Shown here piece after piece: positions 5,958-13,966 of a stretch of 15,972 nt of DNA. The notes beneath the pieces are model-generated. The model was not told the origin of the DNA. It made no database searches and saw nothing but the letters and a program-made list of their open reading frames with translations. This stretch comes from Ruminococcus sp. (lineage in GTDB: Bacteria; Bacillota; Clostridia; Oscillospirales; Ruminococcaceae): positions 1-15,972 of the forward strand of contig JAMPAO010000062.1 of NCBI GenBank assembly GCA_023667165.1. The letters run 5' to 3'. Each line of letters opens with the position of its first letter. Positions within the stretch are counted from its first letter, which is position 1. The position numbers and the translations under genes were made by a program.

Positions 5958-7170
5958 GCAAAGGCAGGTATGGAATAAGATCGTTTCCTCCTCGAAAAGA
6001 TGGAACATCTCCGTGGGCGCGGTAAGATCGGGCAAGACCTATATGGATTACTACAGGATACCCTACAGGATCATGCGGGCGGACAAAAACGGCGGGATAG
6101 CGATCGTGGGGAACACGGAGGCTTCGGCGGAAAGAAATATACTGGCGCCCATGAGGAAAATGTTCGGGCCGAAGCTGGTGGGACGGGTAAAAGCAGGCGG
6201 CTCGGTAAGGATATTCGGCAGGGACTGCTTTGTTATAGGCGCGTCCCGCAGCGGCTGCGCAGACAAGCTGCAGGGCAGCAGCCTGGCATACTGCTACGGC
6301 GACGAGATCACCACGTGGAGCGAGGACGTTTTCAAGACGCTCGTTTCAAGGCTGGACAAGCCGTCCTCCGTATTTGACGGGAGCTGCAATCCCGCTTATC
6401 CGTCCCACTGGTTCAAGAAGTTTATCGACAAGGGCGAAAAGGACGGCAGCGTGAACGTTTTCCGTTTTAACATGGAGGACAACACGTTTCTCTCGCAGGA
6501 GTTCGTAAGCTCGGTGAAAAAGGAATACGAGGGATCGGTATACTACGACAGATTCGTTCTGGGAGAATGGAAAAACGCCGAGGGCTGCATATACAGGCAG
6601 TTTGCCGAATGCCCCCAGCGGTTTATCGCCGAGATACCCCCGCAGGAGATAATCATGGCGGACATCGGCGTGGATTTCGGGGGAAACGGCTCAGCTACGG
6701 CGTTTAACCTTACAGGCTATACCAAAGGCTATAAAAAGATCGCTACGCTGGAGGAGTATTACAGAAAGGGCATAATGTCCCCTGCGGAGCTGGAAAACGA
6801 TTTCGTGGATTTCGTAAGGCGGTGCAAGGAAAAATATCCCGCGCTGCGGGACGTTTACTGCGACAGCGCGGAACAGGTGCTTATAAGAGGTCTGGAAAAC
6901 GCACTGCGCAGGGAAAAGCTCCCCGTTGAGCTGCACAACGCGCGGAAAGGCGAGATCGGTCAGCGGATAAGATTTTACACCGCCATAATGTGCAGCGGCA
7001 GGTATTTTATTTCCCCACGGTGCGTGAATACCATAAAAGCGTTTTCCGAAGCCGTGTGGGAAAAGGACGGCTCCGACAGGCGGCTGGACAACGGTTCGCT
7101 GAACATCGACAGTCTTGACGCTCAGGAGTATTCCACGGAGAGAAGAATGAACGATATTCTTTACAGATAA
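5944..7170 (+). CDS. terL: Terminase large subunit (PBSX-type packaging ATPase/nuclease)
   Basis: A 408-residue packaging motor. The N-terminal ATPase has Walker A GAVRSGKT (25-32), Walker B CYGDE (D120, E121) and a following coupling motif FDGSCNPAYPSHW. The C-terminal nuclease has an RNase H-like set of acidic residues: D244 in GVDFGG, D307 in YCDSAE, and D389/D392 in NIDSLDAQEY. Length and motif order are normal, and no catalytic residue appears to be missing, so the enzyme is probably active. It drives DNA into the capsid through the portal encoded next and cuts the concatemer. GGGGGCGG lies upstream of the ATG, which overlaps the small-subunit gene. Confidence 0.93.
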   Translation: MLTPKQRQVWNKIVSSSKRWNISVGAVRSGKTYMDYYRIPYRIMRADKNGGIAIVGNTEASAERNILAPMRKMFGPKLVGRVKAGGSVRIFGRDCFVIGASRSGCADKLQGSSLAYCYGDEITTWSEDVFKTLVSRLDKPSSVFDGSCNPAYPSHWFKKFIDKGEKDGSVNVFRFNMEDNTFLSQEFVSSVKKEYEGSVYYDRFVLGEWKNAEGCIYRQFAECPQRFIAEIPPQEIIMADIGVDFGGNGSATAFNLTGYTKGYKKIATLEEYYRKGIMSPAELENDFVDFVRRCKEKYPALRDVYCDSAEQVLIRGLENALRREKLPVELHNARKGEIGQRIRFYTAIMCSGRYFISPRCVNTIKAFSEAVWEKDGSDRRLDNGSLNIDSLDAQEYSTERRMNDILYR

Positions 7171-7181
7171 GGAGGCGTATA

Positions 7182-8594
7182 ATGGTATCGAACATTATTT
7201 ATCAGGCGCAGCAGGCGTTTCCCGACGCGGTTTTGCCCGACGCGGGGGATTATTACGGCAATATTATTGCGCTGTGCGATGACATTTACCGAGGAGAGCC
7301 GCCCTGGGCCTATGTGAAAAGGTCGGGTCTTTACGGAAAGGGCGACAGGCGCATGAGTATGCTCGGCTGCGCAAAGGTCCTGTGCGACAGCATGGCTTCG
7401 CTGACGTTCAGCACGCAGGCAGACATCCGCTGCGGCGACGGCAGGCAGCAGGAATTTGCCGACAGGGTATTGCAGGAAAATTCCTTTTGGGAAAATATGC
7501 CCTCGTTTTTCAGCAGAGCTTACGCTCTGGGGGGCGGCGCTCTGAAAATTTTCTTAAACGGCGGAAGGGTCTGCGTGGACTACATTCCCGCAGACTGCTT
7601 CATTCCCCTGGGAAACGGCGTCGGCGGAATAAACGAGGGCATTTTCCGAAGCAGCTACGCAAGAAACGGGGAGGAATATATCCTTTTTGAAAAGCAGAGC
7701 ATGGCGGACGGTCATGTGGTATGCGACAGGGCGCTGTTCAGGCCGAAGGGCGGCGCGCTCGGCGAAAGAGCGCCTGTGGGTTCGGTTTTCGAGGATCTGG
7801 AGGAGCATTCGGAATACGGCTCGGATATACCCATGTTTGCCTATTTCCGTCCGGCTGCCGCCAACAATCTGTGCGGCGGCGCGCTCGGCATAAGCTGCTT
7901 TGCAAACTGCATTGACACGCTTAAGGCTCTGGATATTGCCTTTGACAGCTTTTCAAGGGAATTTGTGCTGGGCAGGAAGAGGATCATTGTTCCCAGCTCC
8001 TGCATACGCACGGTGGTGGATCCCGACAGCGGACAGATCAGCCGTTATTTCGACGCCGACGACGAGGTGTATCAGGCTCTCAAATGCGACGAGGAAAGGG
8101 ATCTGAAGATATGCGACAACACCTGCGAGCTGCGGGTGGGAGAGCATAAGGAGGCTGTCAACGCGCTGCTGGATATACTTTGCTTTCAGGCCGGTCTTTC
8201 GGCGGGTACTCTGTCGTTTTCAAGCTCCGGAGGAGTTCGTACCGCCGCCGAGATCAAAAGCATGGAAACGCGCACGGAGGTGACTATGCAGCAGAACAGA
8301 TGCATGGCTGCGGAGCTTATAGAATGCGCGGTCAGGAGCATTATCGGGTGCGGTATGCTGTGCGGCGAGCTGGAGAGGAAGGACATCAGCGTGAGAGCGG
8401 TCTTTTCCGACAGGCAGACCGTTGACCGCTCGGAGATCATTGACAGGAACATCAAGCTGGTGGGAGCGGGTCTTAAAAGCAGACTGTCGGCGATGATGGA
8501 GGTCATGGACTGCTCCGAGGACGCCGCCCGCGCCGAGCTTGAAAAAATTATGAAGGAGGAAAAGGAAAATGGAAGAAACAAATGTGAACAATGA
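7182..8594 (+). CDS. Phage portal protein (SPP1 gp6-like)
   Basis: The 470-residue product resembles SPP1 gp6-type portals: YRGEPPW near the N-terminus, a central wing region with VDYIPADCFIPL, and the crown/clip region including AGLSAGTLSFSSSGGVRTAAEIKS and a long helix. It forms the dodecameric ring at one capsid vertex through which DNA passes. The ATG follows a perfect AAGGAGG (7169-7175 region) 11 bp after the terminase stop. It contains 21 cysteines, unusually many for a portal. The 3' end overlaps the scaffold-like gene by 26 bp. The family call rests on sequence pattern and on the order terminase-portal-scaffold-capsid. Confidence 0.88.
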   Translation: MVSNIIYQAQQAFPDAVLPDAGDYYGNIIALCDDIYRGEPPWAYVKRSGLYGKGDRRMSMLGCAKVLCDSMASLTFSTQADIRCGDGRQQEFADRVLQENSFWENMPSFFSRAYALGGGALKIFLNGGRVCVDYIPADCFIPLGNGVGGINEGIFRSSYARNGEEYILFEKQSMADGHVVCDRALFRPKGGALGERAPVGSVFEDLEEHSEYGSDIPMFAYFRPAAANNLCGGALGISCFANCIDTLKALDIAFDSFSREFVLGRKRIIVPSSCIRTVVDPDSGQISRYFDADDEVYQALKCDEERDLKICDNTCELRVGEHKEAVNALLDILCFQAGLSAGTLSFSSSGGVRTAAEIKSMETRTEVTMQQNRCMAAELIECAVRSIIGCGMLCGELERKDISVRAVFSDRQTVDRSEIIDRNIKLVGAGLKSRLSAMMEVMDCSEDAARAELEKIMKEEKENGRNKCEQ

Positions 8595-8961
8595 CGGGAA
8601 GAAAGAGCTGTCCGTCGAAGAAGGAACGTCCGTCCCGCCCTGCGGAGAAGAGGACGGAGCGGAGGCTCTCGGCAGGGAAAACGCCCGTCTGAAAGCGGAG
8701 AACACCGCTCTCAGGCACAGGATATCCTGCCTTGAAAACGGCATTCCGGGTAACATTGCGGAGGATATGATCTGCATTGCCGAAAGACGCTGCGAAAGGG
8801 AAAACTGCGATTTCGACACTGCCGTCAGGGACGCTTACGAAAGGATATCCGGCTTTGCCGCCGCGCGTTCGCACGGAGTGACCACGGGAGTCAGATCCCG
8901 AAGCGGAGGGAGATCCTCCGACGATACTCTGAGGCACGCTTTCGGACTGCGGGAAAGGTAA
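8569..8961 (+). CDS. Scaffold-like capsid assembly protein
   Basis: A 130-residue acidic protein with a basic C-terminus. Residues about 34-56 (ENARLKAENTALRHRI) look like a short coiled coil, and the last 25 residues are rich in Arg and Ser. This is the layout of a scaffolding protein, with a helical core and a basic tail that binds the capsid protein, and the position between portal and major capsid genes is where scaffolds are found. It is shorter than most scaffolds. AAGGAGGA lies 8 nt before the ATG. Sequence identity to a known scaffold was not recognised, so the call rests on position and composition. Confidence 0.6.
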   Translation: MEETNVNNDGKKELSVEEGTSVPPCGEEDGAEALGRENARLKAENTALRHRISCLENGIPGNIAEDMICIAERRCERENCDFDTAVRDAYERISGFAAARSHGVTTGVRSRSGGRSSDDTLRHAFGLRER

Positions 8962-8975
8962 CGCTCCGGAGGCAA

Positions 8976-8992
8976 GCGGCAGCGACTGCCGC
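8976..8992 (+). other. Perfect hairpin with A-tract ahead of the capsid gene
   Basis: GCGGCAG (8976-8982), loop CGA, CTGCCGC (8986-8992), followed by about nine A (8994 on) and an AT-rich leader to the capsid ribosome binding site GGAGG (9024-9028). The tail is A rather than T, so it is not a terminator on this strand. It may be an RNA-processing or stabilising element that raises capsid mRNA level relative to the upstream genes (inference). Confidence 0.55.
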
Positions 8993-9038
8993 GAAAAAAA
9001 AATTATTTATCAAAAAAATTTATGGAGGTATTTTTATT

Positions 9039-9911
9039 ATGACTAACACTATCGCGCTTGCGAAAAAATATTCCGCTCTGCTGGACGAGGCGTACAGGGA
9101 AAACGCCAAAACCGCCGTTCTGGAGTCGGATCCCGCTCTCGCCAAGGCGGGCGCCAACGCCAACGAGATCGTTATCCCGAAGCTGACCATGGACGGACTT
9201 GCCGATTATTCGAGAAACAGCGGCTACGTTGACGGCGGCGTGAACCTTACCTGGCAGACGGTAAGATACAACTACGAAAGGGGAAGAATGTTCAGCATTG
9301 ACGCCATGGACAACGAGGAGAGCCAGGGCATTGCTTTCGGCAGCCTGGCGGGGGAATTTATGCGCACGAAAGCCGTTCCCGAGCTGGACGCGTTCAGATT
9401 CGCTCAGCTTGCGGGCACGCAGGGGATCTCATCCGCCTGCGCGGTCATCAACAACGGCGAGGACGCTGTGGCGGCTGTCAGGAGCGCGGTTTCCGAAATG
9501 GACGCGGCGGAGGTGCCCTCGGAGGACAGGATACTGTTTATAACTCCGGTAATAAAGGGCATGATCGACGATATGGACACTACAAAATCAAGAGCCGCTC
9601 TGGCAGGCTTTGAGAAGGTCGTTGCCGTTCCCCGTTCAAGATTTTACACAAAGATAGTTCTTCACGACGGCGTTACGGAGGGGGAAACGGACGGCGGATA
9701 TTCCAAGGCGGAGGACGGCAGGAACATAAACTTTATGATAGTTCACAAGCCCGCCGTGCTTCAGTTTACAAAGCACGCCGTGCCGAAGATCGTTTCACCC
9801 GCAAACAATCCCGATGCGGACAGCTGGAAATACGGCTACCGCAGCTACGGTCTGTGCTGCGTTTACGCTTCAAAGACTGCGGGGATATTCTGCCACAGCG
9901 GGGAGGAATAA
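9039..9911 (+). CDS. Major capsid protein (HK97-fold type)
   Basis: The 290-residue protein shows the pattern of capsid proteins widespread in Clostridia prophages: IALAKKYSALLDE, ANANEIVIPKL, GLADYSRNSGYVDG, YERGRMFSIDAMDNEE, then KAVPELDAFRFAQLAG and the A-domain segment RILFITPVIKGMIDDMDTTKSR. These are likely the N-arm, E-loop, spine helix and P-domain of an HK97 fold. It forms the shell. GGAGG at 9024-9028 with a 10-nt spacer precedes the ATG, and the gene stands in its own non-overlapping stretch, fitting a high-copy product. The C-terminus ends AGIFCHSGEE. No sign of damage is seen. Confidence 0.9.
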   Translation: MTNTIALAKKYSALLDEAYRENAKTAVLESDPALAKAGANANEIVIPKLTMDGLADYSRNSGYVDGGVNLTWQTVRYNYERGRMFSIDAMDNEESQGIAFGSLAGEFMRTKAVPELDAFRFAQLAGTQGISSACAVINNGEDAVAAVRSAVSEMDAAEVPSEDRILFITPVIKGMIDDMDTTKSRAALAGFEKVVAVPRSRFYTKIVLHDGVTEGETDGGYSKAEDGRNINFMIVHKPAVLQFTKHAVPKIVSPANNPDADSWKYGYRSYGLCCVYASKTAGIFCHSGEE

Positions 9912-9961
9912 ACCGCCGATGGCAAGAGGCTCGGGTCTGCGGCTTGGGTCAAATTCGTATC

Positions 9962-9984
9962 GGGAGCGGATATTCTCCGCTCTC
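9962..9984 (+). other. Hairpin downstream of the capsid gene
   Basis: GGGAGCGGA (9962-9970) pairs with TCCGCTCTC (9976-9984) across a TATTC loop. The tail TGTACGGATGGGAAATTTTTG has only a late T5, so full termination is unlikely. It may dampen readthrough or protect the capsid mRNA 3' end. The 110-bp gap between the flanking genes holds no supportable coding sequence. Confidence 0.5.
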
Positions 9985-10021
9985 TGTACGGATGGGAAAT
10001 TTTTGAGAGGAGGAAGTTATT

Positions 10022-10435
10022 ATGAAAGCGGATATAAATTATTATAAAGAAATATTCGGCGGGGGATATTCGGAGGAGATAATTTCCCCGTATCTTGAAT
10101 ACGCGGGGGACATTATCGCGGCGGCTGCCGTCGGGGATGAACTTTCTCCGGAGCAGGAAAACGCGTTTTGCGGGGCGGTATGCATTCAGGCGGAGGAGCT
10201 TGCGCGGAACGGGGTTTCCGCTTCGGCGGAAAGCGCTGACGCGTCAGCCTGCGGCGGTGAGAATTATTCGTCGGTAAGGCTGGGGGACTTTTCCGTATCT
10301 TTCGGATCGGGGGACGGCTCGTCTTGCACCAAAACGCAGTCCGATACGGAGGAAAGCGTAAACGGTATCTGCAAAAGAGCCGCCGCCGTGCTTGAAAGGT
10401 ACGGTTTATTTTACAGGGGAGGGGTGAGGATATGA
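10022..10435 (+). CDS. Head-tail connector/adaptor-like protein
   Basis: A 137-residue protein directly after the capsid gene. The first part (YYKEIFGGGYSEEIISPYLEYAGDIIA) has the helical look of a gp15/gp6-type connector adaptor that docks under the portal, and the end (ICKRAAAVLERYGLFYRGGV) matches the family's C-terminal helix and loop. The middle is Ser/Ala/Cys-rich. AGGAGG precedes the ATG. The stop overlaps the next start as ATGA, so the connector genes are translated together. The assignment depends mainly on position and helix pattern. Confidence 0.65.
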   Translation: MKADINYYKEIFGGGYSEEIISPYLEYAGDIIAAAAVGDELSPEQENAFCGAVCIQAEELARNGVSASAESADASACGGENYSSVRLGDFSVSFGSGDGSSCTKTQSDTEESVNGICKRAAAVLERYGLFYRGGVRI

Positions 10436-10776
10436 TACCTATTCCCGAGGAGGTGCTCATTCACTCGTGCGTTCTGAAAATTTACAGGGTCGGCGGGATA
10501 TACGGCGGCTGCGGTCTTGAGGAGGAAATACCCTTGACGAGGGTAAGGATAAGCATGATGAAAAAGGCGGAGAACGGCACGGAGGGCAGAGTTGTGAAAA
10601 CGTCCGGCACGCTTTATTACGACTGCACGGTCAGCAGTCCCGCAAATACGGAATTCCTGCTTCCCGGCTGCCGCAGCGTTATCAGCTTTCGGGACTCGGA
10701 GCTGGAGATCACCGGCGTGGACTATATTTACTCAGACAGCGGACTGCATCATCTGGAAATCAGCCTTGGCGGATAA
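10432..10776 (+). CDS. Head closure (stopper)-like / minor capsid protein
   Basis: A 114-residue protein starting at an ATGA overlap with the previous gene. Its predicted strand-rich sequence, with LTRVRISMMKKAENGTEG, GTLYYDC and ISFRDSELEITGVDYIYSDSGLHHLEISLGG, is typical of small head-completion proteins in the Minor_capsid_1 or gp16-type group, which seal the connector after packaging. GGGGTGAGG serves as the ribosome binding site. The position, second after the capsid gene, fits the portal-adaptor-stopper order. No exact family was confirmed. Confidence 0.55.
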   Translation: MIPIPEEVLIHSCVLKIYRVGGIYGGCGLEEEIPLTRVRISMMKKAENGTEGRVVKTSGTLYYDCTVSSPANTEFLLPGCRSVISFRDSELEITGVDYIYSDSGLHHLEISLGG

Positions 10777-10792
10777 AGGACGGTGAGGAGCA

Positions 10793-11155
10793 TTGGGAAA
10801 AATAAATTCGTGCGCGGAGCTTATATCAAAGCTCTGCGGGATACTCGGAACTGACGCCTACGGCAGCGGCGGCGTATCCGTAAAGCTCGTTTCGGGCGGC
10901 CGGACGGTCCCCTTGGGCGGCGGCGGCATATGCTTATGCAAGGGCTGCGTTTCCGCCGCCGGATATGAGGGCAGGGAGGCTCTGATCGGGAAAACCGACG
11001 ACGTATGCAAAAGAGCTGTATCATACAGGAACACGGACGGCGGTATTTTAAGGATAACGCCGTCATCTCCCGCCAGGCTGGAGATATCGGAGGACGGAGG
11101 TTTTATGAGATTTGAAAGAGATATTGAGATAATTTACAGGGGGGATATGCTATGA
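10793..11155 (+). CDS. Small tail-completion-like protein (third connector gene)
   Basis: A 120-residue protein that I do not recognise as a named family. It starts at TTG (10793) after GTGAGGAG. The N-terminal helix (NSCAELISKLCGIL) and the C-terminal strands ending FMRFERDIEIIYRGDML match the general pattern of tail-terminator proteins, which cap the tail at the connector. It holds seven cysteines, including a CLCKGC cluster. The last bases overlap the next gene (ATGA). Position supports a tail-completion role, but the function is inference. Confidence 0.45.
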   Translation: MGKINSCAELISKLCGILGTDAYGSGGVSVKLVSGGRTVPLGGGGICLCKGCVSAAGYEGREALIGKTDDVCKRAVSYRNTDGGILRITPSSPARLEISEDGGFMRFERDIEIIYRGDML

Positions 11156-11580
11156 CCGTTTCACAGGCGGCGCTCCGTTCGGCGTCGGCGGGGATAGCCG
11201 ACGAGGACGGATATATTCTGGGGATAGATATGTCAGAGGGGCAGGACGCCGAGTGGGGAGATTTTACCGTGCTGAGCGAGGGCGTTTACGGGATATCAGC
11301 CGATCTTTCGCCCGAAACGGCGGTGAGAAAATATGTTGACGGATACAGGTCGCTGCCCGTTTCGGACATGGCGAGGATCACGGTGAGGCTGGCGGCGGGA
11401 GCGGAGGATGCCGCGGGACGGCGGCTGCTTGACGCCGCGCGGAACGGGGAAAGGCTCCGCTGCGTTTACGCGGAGGCTTCGGGCGGCAGCCGCACGGTAT
11501 TTTCGCTGCTCCCGCGAATCGCGTCGGTATGTCCCGCGGCTCTTTACGGACTGGAGATCACGGTGATCATGACGGTGTAG
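11152..11580 (+). CDS. Tail tube-like protein candidate
   Basis: A 142-residue protein of unknown family, starting at an ATGA overlap after GGGGGG. The sequence around AVRKYVDGYRSLPVSDMARITVRLAAG and a C-terminal strand ending LYGLEITVIMTV suggests a beta-rich fold like phage tail tube or tail-accessory proteins. It lies where the major tail protein is usually encoded. No motif settles the assignment, and the next gene is also a candidate tube. Confidence 0.4.
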   Translation: MTVSQAALRSASAGIADEDGYILGIDMSEGQDAEWGDFTVLSEGVYGISADLSPETAVRKYVDGYRSLPVSDMARITVRLAAGAEDAAGRRLLDAARNGERLRCVYAEASGGSRTVFSLLPRIASVCPAALYGLEITVIMTV

Positions 11581-11607
11581 ACCGGAGGTAAAAGGAGGAA
11601 TTTTTTT

Positions 11608-11988
11608 ATGGGAATTTATCTTAAAATAGGAAACACGGACGTTAGCGGATTTGTTACGGAGAATAAATATTCCTGCGTGACAAGTCCCGTATACGACGAG
11701 GAAAGCTCGTTTATCAACATTTTCGGGAAGAGGGTGCGGGTGAAAACCGGATATGAAACGGATATTTCCGCTGTTCTTTACGACGTGGACGACGTTACCG
11801 CCGCCGCGCTCCGCGAAAACGTTTCGGGGGAGCTTTGCAGCGTTTCTTATGCTGCTCCCGATGTGAGATCGGGGGTGTTTGAAACGGTGAAATTCGGTCT
11901 TTCCCTTGACAGGGTATACAGGGGGGAGAGGTTCTGGACAGCGGAGGTTCGCTTTCACGCGTTTACGCCCAATGAGGACGGTCTTTAG
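11608..11988 (+). CDS. Small tail structural protein (distal tail or tube type)
   Basis: A 126-residue beta-rich protein with MGIYLKIGNTDVSGFV at the start and a W near the end (FWTAEVRFHAF). Its ribosome binding site AAAGGAGGAA (11591-11600) is strong and the gene has its own gap, which suggests high expression as expected for a tube subunit. It also resembles small unassigned tail proteins of Clostridia phages. The last 17 bp overlap the next gene. The role is inference from composition and place. Confidence 0.45.
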   Translation: MGIYLKIGNTDVSGFVTENKYSCVTSPVYDEESSFINIFGKRVRVKTGYETDISAVLYDVDDVTAAALRENVSGELCSVSYAAPDVRSGVFETVKFGLSLDRVYRGERFWTAEVRFHAFTPNEDGL

Positions 11989-13246
11989 TCTGCCGGATTA
12001 TGAGATAGTGATAGGGGGGATACCGATAGATCCCCGGTGCGTTTCGTCGATGAAGCTTATCCGCAGAGGAGAGGATATGCCGGTAAAGGGCATTGTTGAG
12101 TCGGAGCTTGTTATTACGCTGAAAACGGATATTGCTTTCGATCCCAATGCCGAGATAAACCTCTCGGTCAAGGGCGCAAATCCCATGAGCTTTTCCCGTC
12201 ACTTTATCAGCAGGATAAGCCGTAAGGGAGATCTGCTCACCTTAAGGGCGGGGGATCTTTTAAGACGGACGGAAAATCCGTTCGACGACGGCAGGTACAA
12301 CAGGTCGGGAGAGCCCTTCGAGGCTTCTCTCGTTCTTGCGGATCTTGCAAGGCAGTGCGGCTTTGAAAACACCTCCGTTTCCCCCGGGAGGATAGACAGG
12401 CTGTATTTTGACGATATTCACGGAAAAACGTGCAGGGAGATATTGAATTACATTGCCGAAAATTCCGTCGGCGCATGGTACTGCTCAAACGACAATATGC
12501 TCAGATTCTGCCCGTTCGGCTCAGCTTCGTGCAGCATAGGAACGGACAGTAACCGCACGTCTAAGGTCTATCTGCATTCGGTAAAGGGACCGTTCAGGGG
12601 CGTATACGCGGAAAATCCCGCTGCGGACGCGGTGTTCAAGGCAGGCAGCGCGGACAGCTTCAGACATATATTGAAGCTGCGGGGCAGACTGATGAGCAGG
12701 CAGAGAGCGGAGGAGATCATGTCGGATATTGCCGAAAAAAGCTGCCGTTCATTTTCCTGCGCTCACATAGGGATAATGGGCGCTCCGGAGGGACTTACGG
12801 AGTTTATTTTCGAGGATCATCCCTCGGGGCTTATATCAAGCTGCACCGTGGTTTATTTTACCGGCTCGGAGGTATACGCTCAGGCAAAGGCTGCGGACAT
12901 TTGCGAGGACGAGTCGGATTACACCGATCTGACGGGATACGAGCTGCGCAGGCGGCTGGAGGAGGGCAGACGGTACGGAGATACGGTGATCACCCCGAGA
13001 GGGGTGGGGTTCGTTATCGGCGGCGGGGAGGACGATCCGCAGGTCGGCTTTTTTTCAGCCGCCGAGGACGGGGTGACAAAATTCGGCGGCGCGCTGATGG
13101 ACGGGGTAATGCCCGATCTTGTTCAATCGGTATCGCAAAACGTCAAAAGGATCCGCTACGGAAATTCGTCTTACATTTTAAGCTTTGAAACGGACGAAAA
13201 CGGCGGGAAAAAAAATATCAGCTTTGAAAAGGAGGAAGAGCAATGA
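11972..13246 (+). CDS. Tail hub/late-control-protein-like component
   Basis: A 424-residue protein. The chosen ATG (11972) starts MRTVFSLPDYEIVIGG; the frame is open back to 11906, but no Shine-Dalgarno supports a longer form, and none is strong at 11972 either, so coupled translation is likely. The N-terminal half is strand-rich, with a region near residue 140-170 (EILNYIAENSVGAWYCSNDNMLRFCPF) typical of tail-hub proteins such as XkdQ and late-control protein D. The C-terminal part is helical, ending NGGKKNISFEKEEEQ. It likely sits at the tail tip and joins the tube to the receptor-binding part. The gene just before it encodes a small tail protein, not the expected large tape measure. The hub call is moderate. 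Confidence 0.5.
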   Translation: MRTVFSLPDYEIVIGGIPIDPRCVSSMKLIRRGEDMPVKGIVESELVITLKTDIAFDPNAEINLSVKGANPMSFSRHFISRISRKGDLLTLRAGDLLRRTENPFDDGRYNRSGEPFEASLVLADLARQCGFENTSVSPGRIDRLYFDDIHGKTCREILNYIAENSVGAWYCSNDNMLRFCPFGSASCSIGTDSNRTSKVYLHSVKGPFRGVYAENPAADAVFKAGSADSFRHILKLRGRLMSRQRAEEIMSDIAEKSCRSFSCAHIGIMGAPEGLTEFIFEDHPSGLISSCTVVYFTGSEVYAQAKAADICEDESDYTDLTGYELRRRLEEGRRYGDTVITPRGVGFVIGGGEDDPQVGFFSAAEDGVTKFGGALMDGVMPDLVQSVSQNVKRIRYGNSSYILSFETDENGGKKNISFEKEEEQ

Positions 13247-13818
13247 GTTTTATTGCGGGATATCTGATGGGTCTGGAGGATAACGGCGGCAAGAGCGCGG
13301 TATTAAAGCAGCTTAACGCCGAGGAAAACGGGATATACGTTCCGCAGCTCGGCACGGACGGCTTCAGCAAGGTCTGCGTGAACGTTCCCGACCGGTACGA
13401 GGAGGGTTACGGTGACGGGTACAGGGAAGGACTCGGAGGCTCCGGCGCGGGGTCGGAGGGAAGATTTGAGAACGATGATTTTATAATATGTCACCATGAT
13501 GTGGCGGTCAAGCCGACGGGGGTATATTACGCGTATGTGGAGGCAGTTGCAATTCCCAAAAAGGTTTTGCGTTCTTATATAAGCAACTCGTTCGAGGTCC
13601 AGTTCTATCTTTACAAGAAGTCTGAATCGGAACGCTATTTCGATTACATGAAAGAGTACGTAGGGTACGAGGTGTCGGATATTATTATTTCCAAGGGGGA
13701 AGAAACGACGACTGTCACGGTAAAGGTAGGGATCACGGGGGTATATCCCATGTTCGGGACAATGACGTCGTACGGGGACATAGAGCTGATATTCAGCAAC
13801 AGGGTATACGGTTACTGA
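13243..13818 (+). CDS. Receptor-binding/tail fibre-type protein
   Basis: A 191-residue protein. Residues 29-48 (NGIYVPQLGTDGFSKVCVNV) carry the short motif 'NGxY...GF...VNV' common in Firmicute phage tail-tip proteins, followed by a Gly/Tyr-rich segment (DRYEEGYGDGYREGL). The remainder is strand-rich without recognised domains and probably forms the surface-binding part. The ATGA overlap and AAAAGGAGGAAGAG tie it to the hub gene. The same motif reappears in the partial gene at the right edge. Binding of a cell surface is inference. Confidence 0.55.
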   Translation: MSFIAGYLMGLEDNGGKSAVLKQLNAEENGIYVPQLGTDGFSKVCVNVPDRYEEGYGDGYREGLGGSGAGSEGRFENDDFIICHHDVAVKPTGVYYAYVEAVAIPKKVLRSYISNSFEVQFYLYKKSESERYFDYMKEYVGYEVSDIIISKGEETTTVTVKVGITGVYPMFGTMTSYGDIELIFSNRVYGY

Positions 13819-13847
13819 ACCTTTCGGCGGAGATTTGCGCAGGGCAA

Positions 13848-13859
13848 TTGTAATTACAA
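13848..13859. promoter_or_regulatory. 12-bp palindrome, possible operator
   Basis: TTGTAATTACAA is a perfect 12-bp palindrome 24 bp upstream of the -35 box of the lipoprotein promoter. It may be a regulator site. No regulator gene is visible nearby. Confidence 0.4.
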
Positions 13860-13883
13860 ATAGATTACAGTTCGGAAATATCG

Positions 13884-13913
13884 TTGACAGCCGCGGTTTT
13901 GATGTGCTATTAT
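13884..13913 (+). promoter_or_regulatory. Promoter of the lipoprotein gene
   Basis: TTGACA (13884-13889), an 18-nt spacer and an extended -10 TGC TATTAT (13905-13913). It lies in the 148-bp gap after the receptor-binding-type gene and would start transcription about 45 bp before the ATG at 13967, so the lipoprotein can be expressed apart from the upstream operon. Confidence 0.78.
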
Positions 13914-13966
13914 GTAAACAAAGGAAAAAATCCTATGTTTATCGGAGCGAAAGGAGCTTGTTTTTT

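Noticed and set aside
8993..9010. A-tract after the hairpin as a terminator
   Set aside because: The transcript would carry A rather than U after the stem on the plus strand, and no minus-strand gene needs one.
11296..11958. Minus-strand open frame of 220 codons in the tail region
   Set aside because: It lies opposite two well-supported coding frames with good ribosome binding sites and shows no recognisable sequence.
13835..13966. Longer N-terminus for the lipoprotein
   Set aside because: It would read through the promoter and remove the signal peptide from the N-terminus; AAAGGAG and the lipobox support 13967.
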